DNA from: Bufo bufo
Taxonomy: Eukaryota > Chordata > Amphibia > Anura > Bufonidae
Direction: 5' to 3'
Assembly (NCBI RefSeq): GCF_905171765.1
Contig: NC_053397.1
Location: 117,548,378-117,612,377 of the forward strand
DNA: 64,000 bases
Shown here in pieces: positions 10,706-23,100 of the stretch; position 1 is the stretch's first letter; each line of letters starts with the position of its first letter. The notes beneath the pieces were generated by a model. The model saw nothing but the letters and a program-made list of their open reading frames with translations, had not been told where the DNA came from and did no database searches. Made by a program: the position numbers and the translations under genes.

Positions 10706-11530
10706 TGGGGCAAAACCCCCACCTCTATAATTGTCGGTGTCCCAATTGAAGTGTCCTTATGAGCTCTCAGAGAGCTGACACAGAAACACTGCTGAACCAG
10801 ATTCTCTCTAATTTATTCCACACAATTATACATCTTTTTAAGGCCTTTTGTACGCGAAAGTATTTTCTTTCCGTGTCCATTTCAGTTTTTTTGGTGGACC
10901 GTATACGGAACCATTAATTTCAATGGGTCCGCAAAAAAAGGAAAGTACTCCGTGTGCCTTCTGTTTCCGTATGTCCGTATTTATGTTCCACAAAAAAAAT
11001 AGAACATGTCCTATTATTGTCCGCATTACGGACAAGGATATTACTGTTCTAGGGAGCTGTTCCGTTCTGCAAAATACGGAATGCACACGGATGTTATCCG
11101 TGATTTTTGCGGACCGCAAAATACAAATGGTCGTGTGCCTAACACTACAGATAATCATAGTCAAATCTGGCACACCGCCAAGGGGGTGGAAATCGAAACT
11201 AGTGATATGATTCGTTATTCATAAAAGGCAATACTTCTGCACTATACTAACAAAATTCTAATAATTGAAAAGTTTCTGCATCATCTTATCTGAAAGTTCT
11301 TTAGCAGTACATCCCGAAACTGAGAAAACAAAACATAACTTTCTTGGACATCAAACTCTGATAAGGGGAGCGAGGGAGCTACTTACCTTGGCCTTGTAGT
11401 TAGAACATTTATTTTATTCACACAACCCCCCCCCCCTCCCCCACTCATCTTTCACAGCTGGCTCAGTAATTTTCCACATATGCACAAGATGGAGGACATG
11501 TTTATACAAAATGGATTCTCATCCCTCACA
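10706..11530. mobile_element. Unclassified insertion in AT-rich repeat copy 2
   Basis: Interrupts homology to copy 1, which stops near CATTTTACTT (10705) and resumes at ATACTTCATGATAG (about 11530). Inside, 10850-11130 has paired TCCGT/ACGGA phrases and TTTCAATGGGTCCGC, resembling common frog hAT-type MITEs. A C-rich run lies at about 11426-11442. The overlapping open frames on both strands there look like by-products of inverted repetition. Confidence 0.4.
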
Positions 11531-12849
11531 TACTTCATGATAGTGGAAAATTTTAGTCGATATAATTCACCTTTAATTATAAAAAAAAATACCACTTTTT
11601 AACTTCTCTGCTTTTAAGGCAGATAATGATATATCATAAAAGACATATTACTTTACATTTCCCATATGTCCACTTTCATGTTTGCATCATTTTGTAAATG
11701 TTATTTTATTTTTTAGGATCTTATAAGGCTTAGAATTTTAGAAGCAAATTTTTAAATTTTTAAGAAAATTAAAAAAATTTCCACTTTTTTAAGGATCACT
11801 TTAATTCTGAAGTCACTTTGTGTGCCTTACATAGTGGAATCCACATATGAATGACCCCACTGTAGAAACTACACCCCTAAAGTTATTCAAAACTGATTTT
11901 ACTAACTTTGTTAACCCTTTAGGTGTTCCACAAGAATTAACGGAAAAAGGAGATAACGTTTTTAAATTTCACTTTTTTGGTAGATTTTTCATTTTAATTC
12001 ATTTTTTCTTGTAACACAACAAGGGTTAACAGCCAAAGAAAACTCAATATTTATTACCCTGATTATGAAGTTTACATAAACATCCCACATATGGTTGTAT
12101 ACTGCTGTATAGGCACATGGCAGGGCTCAGAAGGAAAGGAGATGCCATATGACATTTAAAGCCACCCTGATGCACCCCTAGAGTAAAAACTCCAAAAAAT
12201 GACCCCATTTTGGAAAATACGGCATAAGCTGACAGTTTTATTGGTACTATTTTGGGGTAAATATGATTTTTGATTGTTCTATATTACAAGGTAACCAAAA
12301 AATGGCTGTGCTGACATAGTTTTTATTTTTTGTTTTTACGGTGTTCACCTGACAGGTTAGATCATGTGATATTTTTTTAGAGCAGGTTGTTACGGAAGCG
12401 ACAATATCAAATATGTCTACTTTTATTTTTATTTTGTTTTACATAATAAAGGAATTTAAAAAAATAATGTTTTTGTGTCTTTTTCTGAAAGCCATATTTT
12501 ATTTATTTTTCTGGTGATTATCTTATGTATCGGCTCCGTTTTTGCAGCATGAAGTGACGGTTTGATTAGTACTATTTTGGGGTACATACTACTTTTTGAT
12601 CGTTTGGTATTAAATTTTTTCTGATGTAAGGTAACCAAAATTATTATTTTTTTGGCACAGTTTTTATTTATTTATTTTTTACAGTTTTCACCTGACAGGG
12701 TAAATAATGTGATATTTTTATAGAGCAGGTTGTTGCGGATGCGACAATACCTAATTTTTCAATTTTTTTAATATTTATTTTGGTTTTACACAATAAAAGC
12801 ATTTTTGAAAAAAAAATTATCGTGTTTTTAAAGTCTCCATTTTCTGAAA
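11531..12849. repeat. AT-rich repeat copy 2, segment 2
   Basis: Parallels 8215-9430 of copy 1, including the TTAACCCTTTAGGTGTTCCACAAG phrase and two internal units (12240-12480 and 12560-12840). It ends at the insertion point of the 2-kb element. Confidence 0.6.
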
Positions 12850-12947
12850 CAGTGTTCCAGACTAAAAAAAATACCTAGTAGCCATTGGCTCCTGAACTGA
12901 AAAATTTAGGAGCCAAATCAAATTTTTTGTAGCCAAATCTAAACTGA

Positions 12948-13023
12948 ATCAAAATTTTGGTATCTTGACAACGCTACGCCGATCAGATCGGCGTAGGGTT
13001 GTTTTGATACCAAAATTTTGATT
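12948..13023. repeat. Palindrome
   Basis: AATCAAAATTTTGGTATC at the left is matched by GATACCAAAATTTTGATT at the right. The middle ACGCCGATC/GATCGGCGT is also self-complementary. Confidence 0.75.
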
Positions 13024-13266
13024 TGCTTTCGTCACCATAAAAAAAGTATTGCAATACTCAATACCGCGCAAAAAAAAAAAACGGCGTGCATTTTGCATTT
13101 TATGAAACATTCGGCCCATAATAGAACAGTCCTATCCTATCTCCTATAGGAGATATTTTTTTAATAATTTAATAGTTTGGACAGCGCTATGTAATATGTT
13201 TATTTATTTATTGTTTATATATTTTATATGTAAATTTGGGAAAGGGGGGATTTAAACTTAATATGT

Positions 13267-13830
13267 TAAGGTACTTTCACACTAGCGTTTTTCTTTTCCG
13301 GCATAGAGTTCCGTCCTAGGGGCTCTATACTGGAAAAGAACTGATCAGTTTTATCCTAATGCATTCTGAATGGAGAGCAATCCGTTCAGGATGCATCAGG
13401 ATGTCTTCAGTTCAGTCATTTTGACTGTTCAGGGCGGAGATAATATCGCAGCATGCTACGGTTTTATCTCCGGCGAAAAAAACTGAACACTTGCCTGAAT
13501 GCCGGATCCAGCATTTTTCCCCATAGGAATGTATTAGTGCCAGATCCGGCATTCAAAATACCAGAATGCACCCGAACTGAATCCGGACCCATTCACTTCT
13601 ATGGGGCTGTGCACATGAGCGGTGATTTTCACACATCACGTGTGCGTTGCGTGAAAATCGCAGCATGCTCTATATTGTGCATTTTTCACGCAACGCAGGC
13701 CCCATAGAAGTTAATAGGGCTGCGTGAAAATCGCAAGCAAGTGCGGATGCGGTGCGATTTTCACGCATGGTTGCTAGGATGAAAGTCTATTCACTGTGTT
13801 ATTTTCCCTTTATAACATGGTTATAAGGAA
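13267..13830. repeat. hAT-type MITE fragment
   Basis: Starts AAGGTACTTTCACACTAGCG, an end common to frog hAT-like MITEs, and carries repeated GCGTGAAAATCGCA / TGCGATTTTCACGC inversions at 13620-13770. The matching far terminus is not seen. Confidence 0.4.
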
Positions 13831-13900
13831 AAATAATAGCATTCTTTAATACAGAATGCATAGTAGAAGGTCAATATAATAAACATTGGTGGTGCAGTGC

Positions 13901-14340
13901 GCCCCCCCAACACCCCAGTATAATAAACATTGGTGGCGCAGTGTGCCCCCCTCAATATAATAAACATTGGTGGCGCAGTGCGCCCCCCTCAATATAATAA
14001 ACATTGGTGGCGCAGTGGGCAGTGCCAATGAGGGTTAAAAAATAAAAAAATAATTAATTCACCTCCTCCAATTGATCGTCTCCTGTTCTTTCTTCAGGAC
14101 CTGTCAAAGGACCTGTGGTGACATCACTGTGCTCATCACATGGACCATGTGATGAGCTCAGTGACGTCACCACAGGTCCTGAAGAAAGAACAGGAGACCG
14201 GCAGCTACGCGATCAACTGGAGGAGGTGAGTTAATTTTTTTATTATTTTTTAACCCTCATTGGCACTTCCCACTGCTCCACCAATGTTTATTATACTGGG
14301 GTGTTGGGGGGGGGGTGGGGGGTGCACTGTGCCACCAGTG
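13901..14340. repeat. 440-bp foldback
   Basis: Arms mirror about a centre near 14146 (CACATGGACCATGTG). The left arm contains AACACCCCAGTATAATAAAC, the right arm its inverse. The left arm also has about four GTGGCGCAGTG units spaced ~55 bp. Confidence 0.75.
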
Positions 14341-14346
14341 TTTCTT

Positions 14347-14543
14347 ATACAAATACAGGAGGCGGGTGCCGGAATCAAATAGCCGGCACTCGACCTTTGT
14401 GACAGGGAGCTGCGATCAGCGGCAGTTAACCCCTCAGGTACCGCACCCGAAGGGTTAACTCAACAGCCGCAGATCGCAGCTCCCTGTCATAGAGGTCGGG
14501 TGCTGGCTATTTGATTCCGGCACCCGCCTCCTGTATTTGTATT
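14347..14543. repeat. 197-bp foldback
   Basis: ATACAAATACAGGAGGCGGG at the left is matched by its inverse at 14524-14543. The arms pair nearly throughout around a centre near 14445. Confidence 0.75.
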
Positions 14544-14857
14544 ACAGGTCAGTTTTCTTCATTGGTTGCGCAGTGGCCACAGCCCCTCCCTCCTCCTCCT
14601 CCCGTCTCTTCTCATTGGCGGAGGCGGCGGCGGCAGCAGCAGCACAGGGGGGAGGGAGAGAATCCTCCACTGCGCTGCTGAGAAGAACATTGGCGGCGGG
14701 GCAGAGAACTATCATCTCCTGTGCCCGCCGCTGTATTCAATGGCAGAGCTGCGGCGGCGGGTCTAGTCGCAATTGGCGACAAGACTAAAAAGTCTTGTCG
14801 CCATTTGTAAATTCTAAGTCGCATTGGCAACCATTTTGGTCGCCATCTGGAGCCCTG

Positions 14858-14940
14858 TGAAAGCCATATTTTTTTAAATATTTTGGGCAATTGTCTTAGG
14901 TAGGGTCTCATTTTTGTGGGATGAGATGGTGGTTTGATTA
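14858..14940. repeat. AT-rich repeat copy 2, segment 3
   Basis: Short continuation (TGAAAGCCATATTTTT, GGGATGAGATGGTGGTTTGA) between two insertions. Confidence 0.6.
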
Positions 14941-15059
14941 CCGTATTTTTCGCCCTATAAGACGCACCGGCCCATAAGACACACCTAGGTTTTTGGGGAG
15001 GAAAATAAGAAAAAAAATATTTTTAACCAAAAGGTGTGCTTTTGGTGGGTTTGGAACTA

Positions 15060-15350
15060 ATGGTGGTCTGTGGATGGCACTATTACTGGGGATCTGTGGA
15101 TGACGGACACTGTTATGGGGGTATCTGTGGATGACGGACACTGTTATGGGGGGATCTGTGGATGACGGACACTGTTATGGGGCGATCTGTGGATGACGGA
15201 CACTGTTATGGGTGGATCTGTGAATGACGGACACTGTTATGGGGGATCTGTGGATGACGGACACTGTTATGGGGGGATCTGTGGCTGGCACTGTTACAGG
15301 GGGGATCTGTGGCTGGCACTGTTACAGGGGGGATCTGTGGCTGGCACTGT
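15060..15350 (+). repeat. Minisatellite, ~32-bp units
   Basis: About nine units built on GATCTGTGGATGACGGACAC + TGTTATGGGG, later shortened to GATCTGTGGCTGGCAC + TGTTACAGG. It is followed at once by the inverted array. Confidence 0.8.
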
Positions 15351-15354
15351 TATA

Positions 15355-15490
15355 TATGTGCCATCCACAGACCCCCACCCCATAACAGTGCCATCCACAG
15401 ACCCCCCCAGCCCATAACAGTGCCATCCACAGACCCCCCCAGCCCATAACAGTGGCATCCACAGACCCCCACCCCTTAACTGTGCCATCC
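15355..15490 (-). repeat. Inverted minisatellite
   Basis: Four to five units of CAGTGCCATCCACAGACCCC, the reverse complement of the preceding array's unit, spaced ~30 bp. Confidence 0.8.
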
Positions 15491-15534
15491 ACGGATGTTA
15501 TCCACATATCCGCCGCCCGCCCCCCGCCGCCCCA

Positions 15535-15860
15535 GTATACAAATATAAAATGTCTTATTCAATTAAAAGTTATTACACATGCCCCCCAACTTCGAATAGT
15601 ACCGTACATCCTAATAGCTTCTGTACAATGCCGGCAGGCAGGCCGGGTGGCCGGCGCGTCACTCACTGACGTCACTTGCATGCGCCGCCTGCTTCATTCA
15701 TAAAGTAGGCGATGCAGGCACGTGACATCAGGGAGTTACGCTGCCGCCCGCCCGGCCTGCCGGCATTGTACAGAAGCTATTAGGATGTACGGTACTATTA
15801 GGAGTTGGGGGGCATGTGTAATAACTTTTAATTGAATAAGACATTTTATATTTGTGCAGC
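15535..15860. repeat. Foldback inside the TA element
   Basis: CAAATATAAAATGTCTTATT (left) and its inverse near 15840-15860 bound arms that pair through GTACAATGCCGGCAGGC / GCCTGCCGGCATTGTAC. Confidence 0.75.
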
Positions 15861-16073
15861 ACTGGAGCGGCGGGGCTATAGTACAGTGACTGCACCGCCC
15901 CATTGCTATTGCCGGCCCCCAGCTCCTCCTCCCAGTCGCTCCCCCGCTCGCTCGTGCAATCCGTACATCGCAGACTGCGATGTTAAAATGTCAGCATTCG
16001 CCCCATAAGACGCAGGGGCATTTCCCCCCCATTTTGGGGGGAAAAAGTGCGTCTTATGGGGCGAAAAATACGG

Positions 16074-16389
16074 TAATATTATTTCGGGGTACATATGACT
16101 TTTTGATCGCTTGGTATTAGACTTTTTGTGATTTAAAGTGATTAAAAAATTGCTTTTTTGACGGGTTGGATCATGTGATATTATTATAGAGCAGGTTGTT
16201 ATGGATGCAGCGATACCTAATATGTCTTTTTTTTATATATTTTGGTTTCACACAATAAGAGCATTTTTAAACAAAAAAATTATGTTTTAATGTCTCCATT
16301 TTCTGAAAGCCATATCTTTATTTTTATTCTTTTGAGCGATTGTCTTATGTAGGGTTTCATTTTTTGCATTTTTTGCTTTTTTTGGTTTT
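16074..16389. repeat. AT-rich repeat copy 2, segment 4
   Basis: Resumes at TATTATTTCGGGGTACATAT and carries the TCATGTGATATTATTATAGA and TTTTCTGAAAGCCATA markers. It ends at the 7.4-kb hAT insertion (TSD 16382-16389). Confidence 0.6.
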
Positions 16390-16686
16390 AGAGTTGAGCG
16401 AACACCTGGATGTTCGGGTTCGAGAAGTTCGGCCGAACTTCCCGGAAATGTTCGGGTTCGGGATCCGAACCCGACCCGAACTTCGTCCCGAACCCGAACC
16501 CGAACCCCATTGAAGTCAATAGGGACCCAAACTTTTCGGCACTAAAAAGGCTGTAAAACAGCCCAGGAAAGGGCTAGAGGGCTGCTAAAGGCAGCAAAAT
16601 GTAGTTAAATCCCCTGCAAACAAACGTGGATAGGGAAATGAATTAAAATAAAAATAAAATAAATAAAAATTAACCAATATCAATTG

Positions 16687-18300
16687 GAGAGAGGTCCCAT
16701 AGCAGAGAATCAGGCTTCATGTCAGCAGAGAATCAGTCTTCATATCATAGCAGAGAATCAGGCTTCACGTCACCCAAAACTGGAACAGTCCATTTTCAGA
16801 TATTTAGGCCCCGGCACCCAGACAGAGGAGAGAGGTCCCATAACAGAGATTCAGGCTTCATGTCAGCAGAGAATCAGTCTTCATGTCATAGCAGAGAATC
16901 AGGCTTCACGTCAGCCAAAACTGGAACAGTCCATTGTCATATATTTAGGCCCCGGCACCCAGACAGAGGAGAGAGGTCCCATAACAGAGATTCAGGCTTC
17001 ATGTCAGCAGAGAATCAGTCTTCATGTCATAGCAGAGAATCAGACTTTACGTCAGCCAAAACTAGAACAGTCCATTGTCATATATTTAGGCCCCGGCACC
17101 CAGACAGAGGAGAGAGGTCCCATAGCAGAGATTCAGGCTTCATGTCAGCAGAGAATCAGTCTTCATATCATAGCAGAGAATCAGGCTTCACGTCACCCAA
17201 AACTGGAACAGTCCATTGTCAGATATTTAGGCCCCGGCACCCAGACAGAGGAGAGAGGTCCCATAACAGAGATTCAGGCTTCATGTCAGCAGAGAATCAG
17301 TCTTCATGTTATATCAGAGAATCAGGCTTCACGTCAGCCAAAACTGGAACAGTCCATTGTCATATATTTAGGCCCCGGCACCCAGACAGAGGAGAGAGGT
17401 CCCATAACAGAGATTCAGGCTTCATGTCAGCAGAGAATCAGTCTTCATGTCATAGCAGAGAATCAGACTTCAAGTCAGCCAAAACTAGAACAGTCCATTG
17501 TCATATATTTAGGCCCCGGCACCCAGACAGAGGAGAGAGGTCCCATAGCAGAGATTCAGGCTTCATGTCAGCAGAGAATCAGTCTTCATGTCATAGCAGA
17601 GATTCAGGCTTTACGTCAGCCAAAACTGGAACAGTCCATTGTCAGATATTTAGGCCCCGGCACCCAGACAGAGGAGAGAGGTCCCATAGCAGAGATTCAG
17701 GCTTCATGTCATAGCAGAGAATCAGGCTTCATGTCAGGCAAAACTGGAACAGTCCATTGTCATATATTTAGGCCCCGGCACCCAGACAGAGGAGAGAGGT
17801 CCCATAGCAGAGATTCAGGCTTCATGTCATAGCAGAGAATCAGGCTTCACGTCAGCCAAAACTGGAACAGTCCATTGTCATATATTTAGGCCCCGGCACC
17901 CAGACAGAGGAGAGAGGTCCCATAGCAGAGATTCAGTCTTCATGTCATAGCAGAGAATCAGGCTTCATGTCAGCCAAAACTGGAACAGTCCATTGTCAGA
18001 TATTTAGGCCCCGGCACCCAGACAGAGGAGAGAGGTCCCATAGCAGAGATTCAGGCTTCATGTCAGCAGAGAATCAGTCTTCATGTCATAGCAGAGAATC
18101 AGGCTTCACGTCAGCCAAAACTGGAACAGTCCATTGTCAGATATTTAGGCCCCGGGACCCAGAAAGGGGAGAGAAGTCCCATAGCAGAGATTTAGGCTTC
18201 ATGTCATAGCAGAGAATCAGGCTTCATGTCACCTAACACTGGAACAGGCCACTGTCAGATATTTTTAGGCCCCGGCAACCAGACAGAGGAGAGGTTCATT
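16687..18300. repeat. 141-bp tandem array
   Basis: The AGAGGTCCC landmark recurs at 16690, 16831, 16972 and 17113, a period of exactly 141 bp. Later units are shorter where one of the CATAGCAGAGA sub-blocks is missing. There are about 12 units. Because 141 is a multiple of three and the units lack stops in two frames, long open frames (up to 382 codons) arise. They have no start context, no match to the transposase frame and low complexity, so I regard them as non-coding. Confidence 0.85.
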
Positions 18301-18410
18301 CAACTTTGGGTTGCCCCGCAATATAATGGTAAAATGAAAATAAAAATAGGATTGAATTAGGAAGTGCCCTGTAGTACAATAATATATGGTTAAGGGGAGG
18401 TAGTTAATGT

Positions 18411-21400
18411 CTAATCTGCACAAGGGATGGACAGGTCCTGTGGGATCCATGCCTGGTTAATTTTTATGAACGTCAACTTGTCCACATTGGCTGTAGACAG
18501 GCGGCTGCGTTTGTCTGTAACGACGCCCCCTGCCGTGCTGAATACACGTTCAGACAAAACGCTGGCCGCCGGGCAGGCCAGCACCTCCAAGGCATAAAAG
18601 GCTAGCTCTGGCCACGTGGACAATTTGGAGACCCAGAAGTTGAATGGGGCCGAACCATCAGTCAGTACGTGGAGGGGTGTGCACAGGTACTGTTCCACCA
18701 TGCTAGTGAAATGTTGCCTCCTGCTAACACGTTCCGTATCAGGTGGTGGTGCAGTTAGCTGTGGCGTGGTGACAAAACTTTTCCACATCTCTGCCATGCT
18801 AACCCTGCCCTCAGAGGAGCTGGCCGTGACACAGCTGCGTTGGCGACCTTTTGCTCCTCCTCTGCCTTCGCCTTGGGCTTCCACTTGTTCCCCTGTGACA
18901 TTTGGGAATGCTCTCAGTAGCGCGTCTACCAATGTGCGCTTGTACTCGCGCATCTTCCTATCACGCTCCAGTGCAGGAAGTAAGGTGGGCACATTGTCTT
19001 TGTACCAGGGATCCAGCAGGGTGGCAACCCAGTAGTCCGCACATGTTAAAATGTGGGCAACTCTGCTGTCGTTGCGCAGGCACTGCAGCATGTAGTCGCT
19101 CATGTGTGCCAGGCTGCCCAGAGGTAAGGACAAGCTGTCCTCTGTGGGAGGCGTATCGTCATCGTCCTGCGTTTCCCCCCAGTTACGCACCAGTGATGGG
19201 CCCGAGCTGCGTTGGGTGCCACCCCGCTGTGAACATGCTTCATCCTCATCCTCCTCCACCTCCTCCTCATCCTCGTCCTCCTCGTCCTCCAGTAGTGGGC
19301 CCTGGCTGGCCACATTTGTACCTGGCCTCTGCTGTTGCAAAAAACCTCCCTCTGAGTCACTTCTAAGAGACTGGCCTGAAAGTGCTAAAAATGACCCCTC
19401 TTCCTCCTCCTCCTCCTCCTGGACCACCTCCTCTTCCATCATCGCCCTGAGTGTTTTCTCAAGGAGACATAGAAGTGGTATTGTAACGCTGATAACAGCG
19501 TCATCGCCACTGGCCATGTTGGTGGAGTACTTGAAACAGCGCAACAGGGCACACAGGTCTCGCATGGAGGCCCAGTCATTGGTGGTGAAATGGTGCTGTT
19601 CCGCAGTGCGACTGACCTGTCCGTGCTGCAGCTGAAACTCCACTATGGCCTGCTGCTGCTCGCACAGTCTGTCCAGCATGTGCAAGGTGGAGTTCCACCT
19701 GGTGGGCACGTCGCATATGAGGCGGTGAGCGGGAAGGCCGAAGTTACGCTGTAGCGCAGACAGGCGAGCAGCGGCAGGATGTGAACGCCGGAAGCGCGCA
19801 CAGACGGCCCGCACTTTATGCAGCAGCTCTGACATGTCGGGGTAGTTGTGAATAAACTTCTGCACCACCAAATTCAGCACATGCGCCAGGCAAGGGATTT
19901 GCGTCAAACCGGATAGTCCCAGAGCTGCAACGAGATTTCGCCCATTATCGCACACCACCAGGCCGGGCTTGAGGCTCACCGGCAGCAACCACTCGTCGGT
20001 CTGTTGTTCTATACCCCGCCACAACTCCTGTGCGGTGTGGGGCCTGTCCCCCAAACATATGAGTTTCAGAATGGCCTGCTGACGTTTACCCCGGGCTGTG
20101 CTGAAGTTGGTGGTGAAGGTGTGTGGCTGACTGGATGAGCAGGTGGAAGAAGAGGAGGAGGAAGCCTCATAGGAGGAGGAGGCAACAGGAGGCAAAGAAT
20201 GTTGCCCTGCGATCCTTGGCGGCGGAAGGACGTGCGCCAAACAGCTCTCCGCCTGGGGCCCAGCCGCCACTACATTTACCCAGTGTGCAGTTAGGGAGAT
20301 ATAGCGTCCCTGGCCATGCTTACTGGTCCACGTATCTGTGGTTAGGTGGACCTTGCCACAGATGGCGTTGCGCAGTGCACACTTGATTTTATCGGATACT
20401 TGGTTGTGCAGGGAAGGCACGGCTCTCTTGGAGAAGTAGTAGCGGCTGGGAACAACATACTGTGGGACAGCAAGCGACATGATCTGTTTGAAGCTGTCTG
20501 TGTCCACCAGCCTGAATGACAGCATTTCATAGGCCAGTAGTTTAGAAATGCTGGCATTCAGGGCCAGTGATCGAGGGTGGCTAGGTGGGAATTTACGCTT
20601 TCTCTCAAATGTTTGTGAGATGGAGAGCCGAACGCTGCCGTGTGACATGGTTGAGATGCTTGGTGACGGAGGTGGTGGTGTTGGTGGTACATCCCCTGCT
20701 GGGTGGCAGGTGCCAACATTCCTCCAGAGGCGGAGGAAGAGGCCGAGGCGGCAGTAGCAGAAGAGGTAGCAGGGGGAGCCTGAGTGAGTTCCTTGTTTTT
20801 AAGGTGTTTACTCCATTGCAGTTCATGCTTTGCATGCAGGTGCCTGGTCATGCAGGTTGTGCTAAGGTTCAGAACGTTAATGCCTCGATTCAGGCTCTGA
20901 TGGCACAGCGTGCAAACCACTCAGGTCTTGTCGTCAGCACATTGTTTGAAGAAGTGCCATGCCAGGGAACTCCTTGAAGCTGCCTTTGGGGTGCTGGGTC
21001 CCAAAAGCGGGGGCCAATAGCAGACGGACTCTCTTGGTGGCGGGTGTTCTGCTTTTGCCCACTGCTCCCTCTTTTGCTACGCTGTTGGCTCGGTCTCACC
21101 ACTGCCTCTTCCTCCGAACTGTGAAAGTCAGTGGCACGACCTTCATTCCATGTGGGGTCTAGGACCTCATCGTCCCCTGCATTGTCTTCCACCCAGTCTT
21201 CCTCCCTGACCTCCTGTTCAGTCTGCACACTGCAGAAAGACGCAGCATTTGGCACCTGTGTTTCGTCATCATCAGACATGCTGAGGTGGTATTCCCATGT
21301 CCTCATCATCAGGAAACATAAGTGGTTGTGCGTCAGTGCATTCTATGTCTTCCACCGCTGGGGAAGGGCTAGGTGGATGCCCTTGGGAAACCCTGCCAGC

Positions 21401-21805
21401 AGAGTCTTCAAACAGCATAAGAGACTGCTGCATAACTTGAGGCTCGGACAGTTTCCCTGATATGCATGGGGGTGATGTGACAGACTGATGGGCTTGGTTT
21501 TCAGGCGCCATCTGTGTGCTTTCTTCAGAAGACTGGGTGGGAGATAATGTAAACGTGCTGGATCCACTGTCGGCCACCCAATTGACTAATGCCTGTACCT
21601 GCTCAGGCCTTACCATCCTTAGAACGGCATTGGGCCCCACCAAATATCGCTGTAAATTCTGGCGGCTACTGGGACCTGAGGTAGTTGGTTCACTACGACA
21701 TGTGGCTGTGGCAGAACGGCCACGTCCTCTCCCAGCACCAGAGGGTCCACTAACACCACCACGACCATGTCCACGTCCGCATCCCTTACTAGATGTTTTC
21801 CTCAT
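18411..21805 (-). pseudogene. hAT transposase, frame-broken
   Basis: Cut-and-paste transposase read in four overlapping pieces. 21805-21272 is an N-terminal Gly/Arg/Ser-rich region beginning MRKTSSKGCG. 21309-20890 is acidic. 20920-20558 is a BED-type zinc finger (VCTLCHQS...H-x4-H). 20648-18411 is a 745-codon core. The core shows TDTWTS (about residues 104-109), CDNGRN followed by CLAHVLNLVV, and the C-terminal dimerisation block ERVFSTAGG...TFIKIN. Comparison with the relic at 32493-33010 shows a 2-nt loss near 21273. A TGA precedes VVCTLC where hAT proteins usually have Trp. At least three lesions make it inactive as it stands. Confidence 0.85.
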
Positions 21806-21939
21806 TGTTACTGTTCACCACAATAAGAAAAAAATTATTTGGCCCAATGTATTGAATTCAAATTCAGGCCTTTTTTTACAGACACCTAACACTATCTGGC
21901 TATCTATTTAGGTACCGTATTAAACTAATACAGGCACAG

Positions 21940-23100
21940 CAGTAACAATAGATTTAGCTGAATATAAATTGTAGGCCTAGTATTTAGGCCCTGGATGACA
22001 GGTATACGTTTACGGACAGAATTAGACTTGGAAATGCACGGTAGCGTGTGAAGTTATTGAGAATGACCCTATCCGCACCTTCAATCTGATATACCCTTTT
22101 ATGGATAGATTTAAAGTAGGCCTGATACAGCAGAAACCACTGATTTAGGGAATTGCTAAGTTGGGAATTGTATTTCAACCCAGAAGAAAAACTGTGCTTT
22201 GGCGGACACTAAATGAATTGACCAGCCTCAGCTATAAACACAGATTTAGCTGAATATACATTTTAGGCCTATTATTTAGGCGCTGGATGACTGGTATACG
22301 TTTACGGACAGAATTAGACTTGGAAATGCACGGTAGCGTGTGAAGTTATTGAGAATGACCCTATCCGCACCTTCAATCTAATATACCCTTTTACGGATAG
22401 ATTTAAAGTAGGCCTGATACAGCAGAAACCACTGATTTAGGGAATTGCTAAGTTGGGAATTGTATTTCAACCCAGAAGAAAAACTGTGCTTTGGCAGACA
22501 CTAAATGAATTGACTAGCCTCAGCAATAAACACAGATTTAGCTGAATATAAATTTTAGGCCTATTATTTAGGCGCTGGGTGACAGGTATACGTTTACGGA
22601 CAGAATTAAACTTGGAAATGCACGGTAGCGTGTGAAGTTATTGAGGATGACACTATCCGCACCTTCAATCTAATATACCCTTTTATGGATCGATTTAAAC
22701 TTGGCCTGATACAGCAGAAACCACTGATTTAGGGAATTGCTAAGTTGGGAATTGTATTTCAACCCAGAAGAAAAACTGTGCTTTGGCAGACACTAAATGA
22801 ATTGACCAGCCTCAGCAATGAACACAGATTTAGCTGAATATAAATTTTAGGCCTATTATTTAGGCACTGGGTGACAGGTATACGTTTACAGACAGAATTA
22901 AACTTGGAAATGCACGGTAGCGTGTGAAGTTATTGAGGATGACACTATCTGCACCTTAAATCTAATATACCCTTTTATGGATCGATTTAAACTTGGCCTG
23001 ATACAGCAGAAACCACTGATTTAGGGAATTGCTAACTTGGGAATTGTATTTCAACCCAGAACAAAAATATATCCTTTGCCAGACGGCAGACAGTATTACA
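21940..23100. repeat. 292-bp tandem array
   Basis: GGTATACGTTTACGGAC recurs at 22001, 22293, 22585 and 22877 (ACAG in the last), a period of exactly 292 bp, four units plus a partial. It lies upstream of the transposase start in the hAT element. Confidence 0.85.

Larger units (their letters stand above)
12850..14857. mobile_element. 2-kb DNA element with 5-bp TSD (hAT-like ends)
   Basis: Left end CAGTGTTCCAGAC and right end GCCATCTGGAGCCCTG are imperfect inverses. TGAAA occurs on both sides (12845-12849, 14858-14862), and removing the element rejoins the AT-rich repeat phrase TTCTGAAAGCCATA. CAG...CTG ends suggest a hAT relative, although hATs usually give 8 bp. No transposase is visible. 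The interior is a patchwork of foldbacks (12948-13023, 13901-14340, 14347-14543) and a fragment of another element (13267-13830). Confidence 0.6.
14941..16073. mobile_element. Non-autonomous DNA transposon, TA target
   Basis: Inverted ends CCGTATTTTTCGCCCTATAA (left) and the inverse of CCGTATTTTTCGCCCCATAA (right), about 27 bp in all, flanked by TA (14939-14940 and 16074-16075). The TA rejoins the host repeat (GATTGGTACTATT type). It contains two minisatellites of opposite orientation and a 325-bp foldback (15535-15860). No transposase is present. Confidence 0.7.

Noticed and set aside
10838..11210. Overlapping 111- and 120-codon frames at 10.8-11.2 kb as a gene pair
   Set aside because: The segment is built of TCCGT/ACGGA inverted phrases typical of a MITE. 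Both strands are open for that reason and no domain is visible.
15060..15490. CRISPR-like repeat array
   Set aside because: Units are contiguous with no unique spacers, the array inverts, and the setting is eukaryotic.
16684..17832. Long repetitive open frames (382 and 331 codons) as a repeat protein
   Set aside because: They follow from a 141-bp (47-codon) tandem unit without stops in two frames. Both frames are equally open, and the array is part of a hAT element read on the other strand.
18616..19635. Plus-strand open frames across 18.6-20.9 kb
   Set aside because: They are antisense shadows of the minus-strand hAT transposase, which carries the recognisable motifs.
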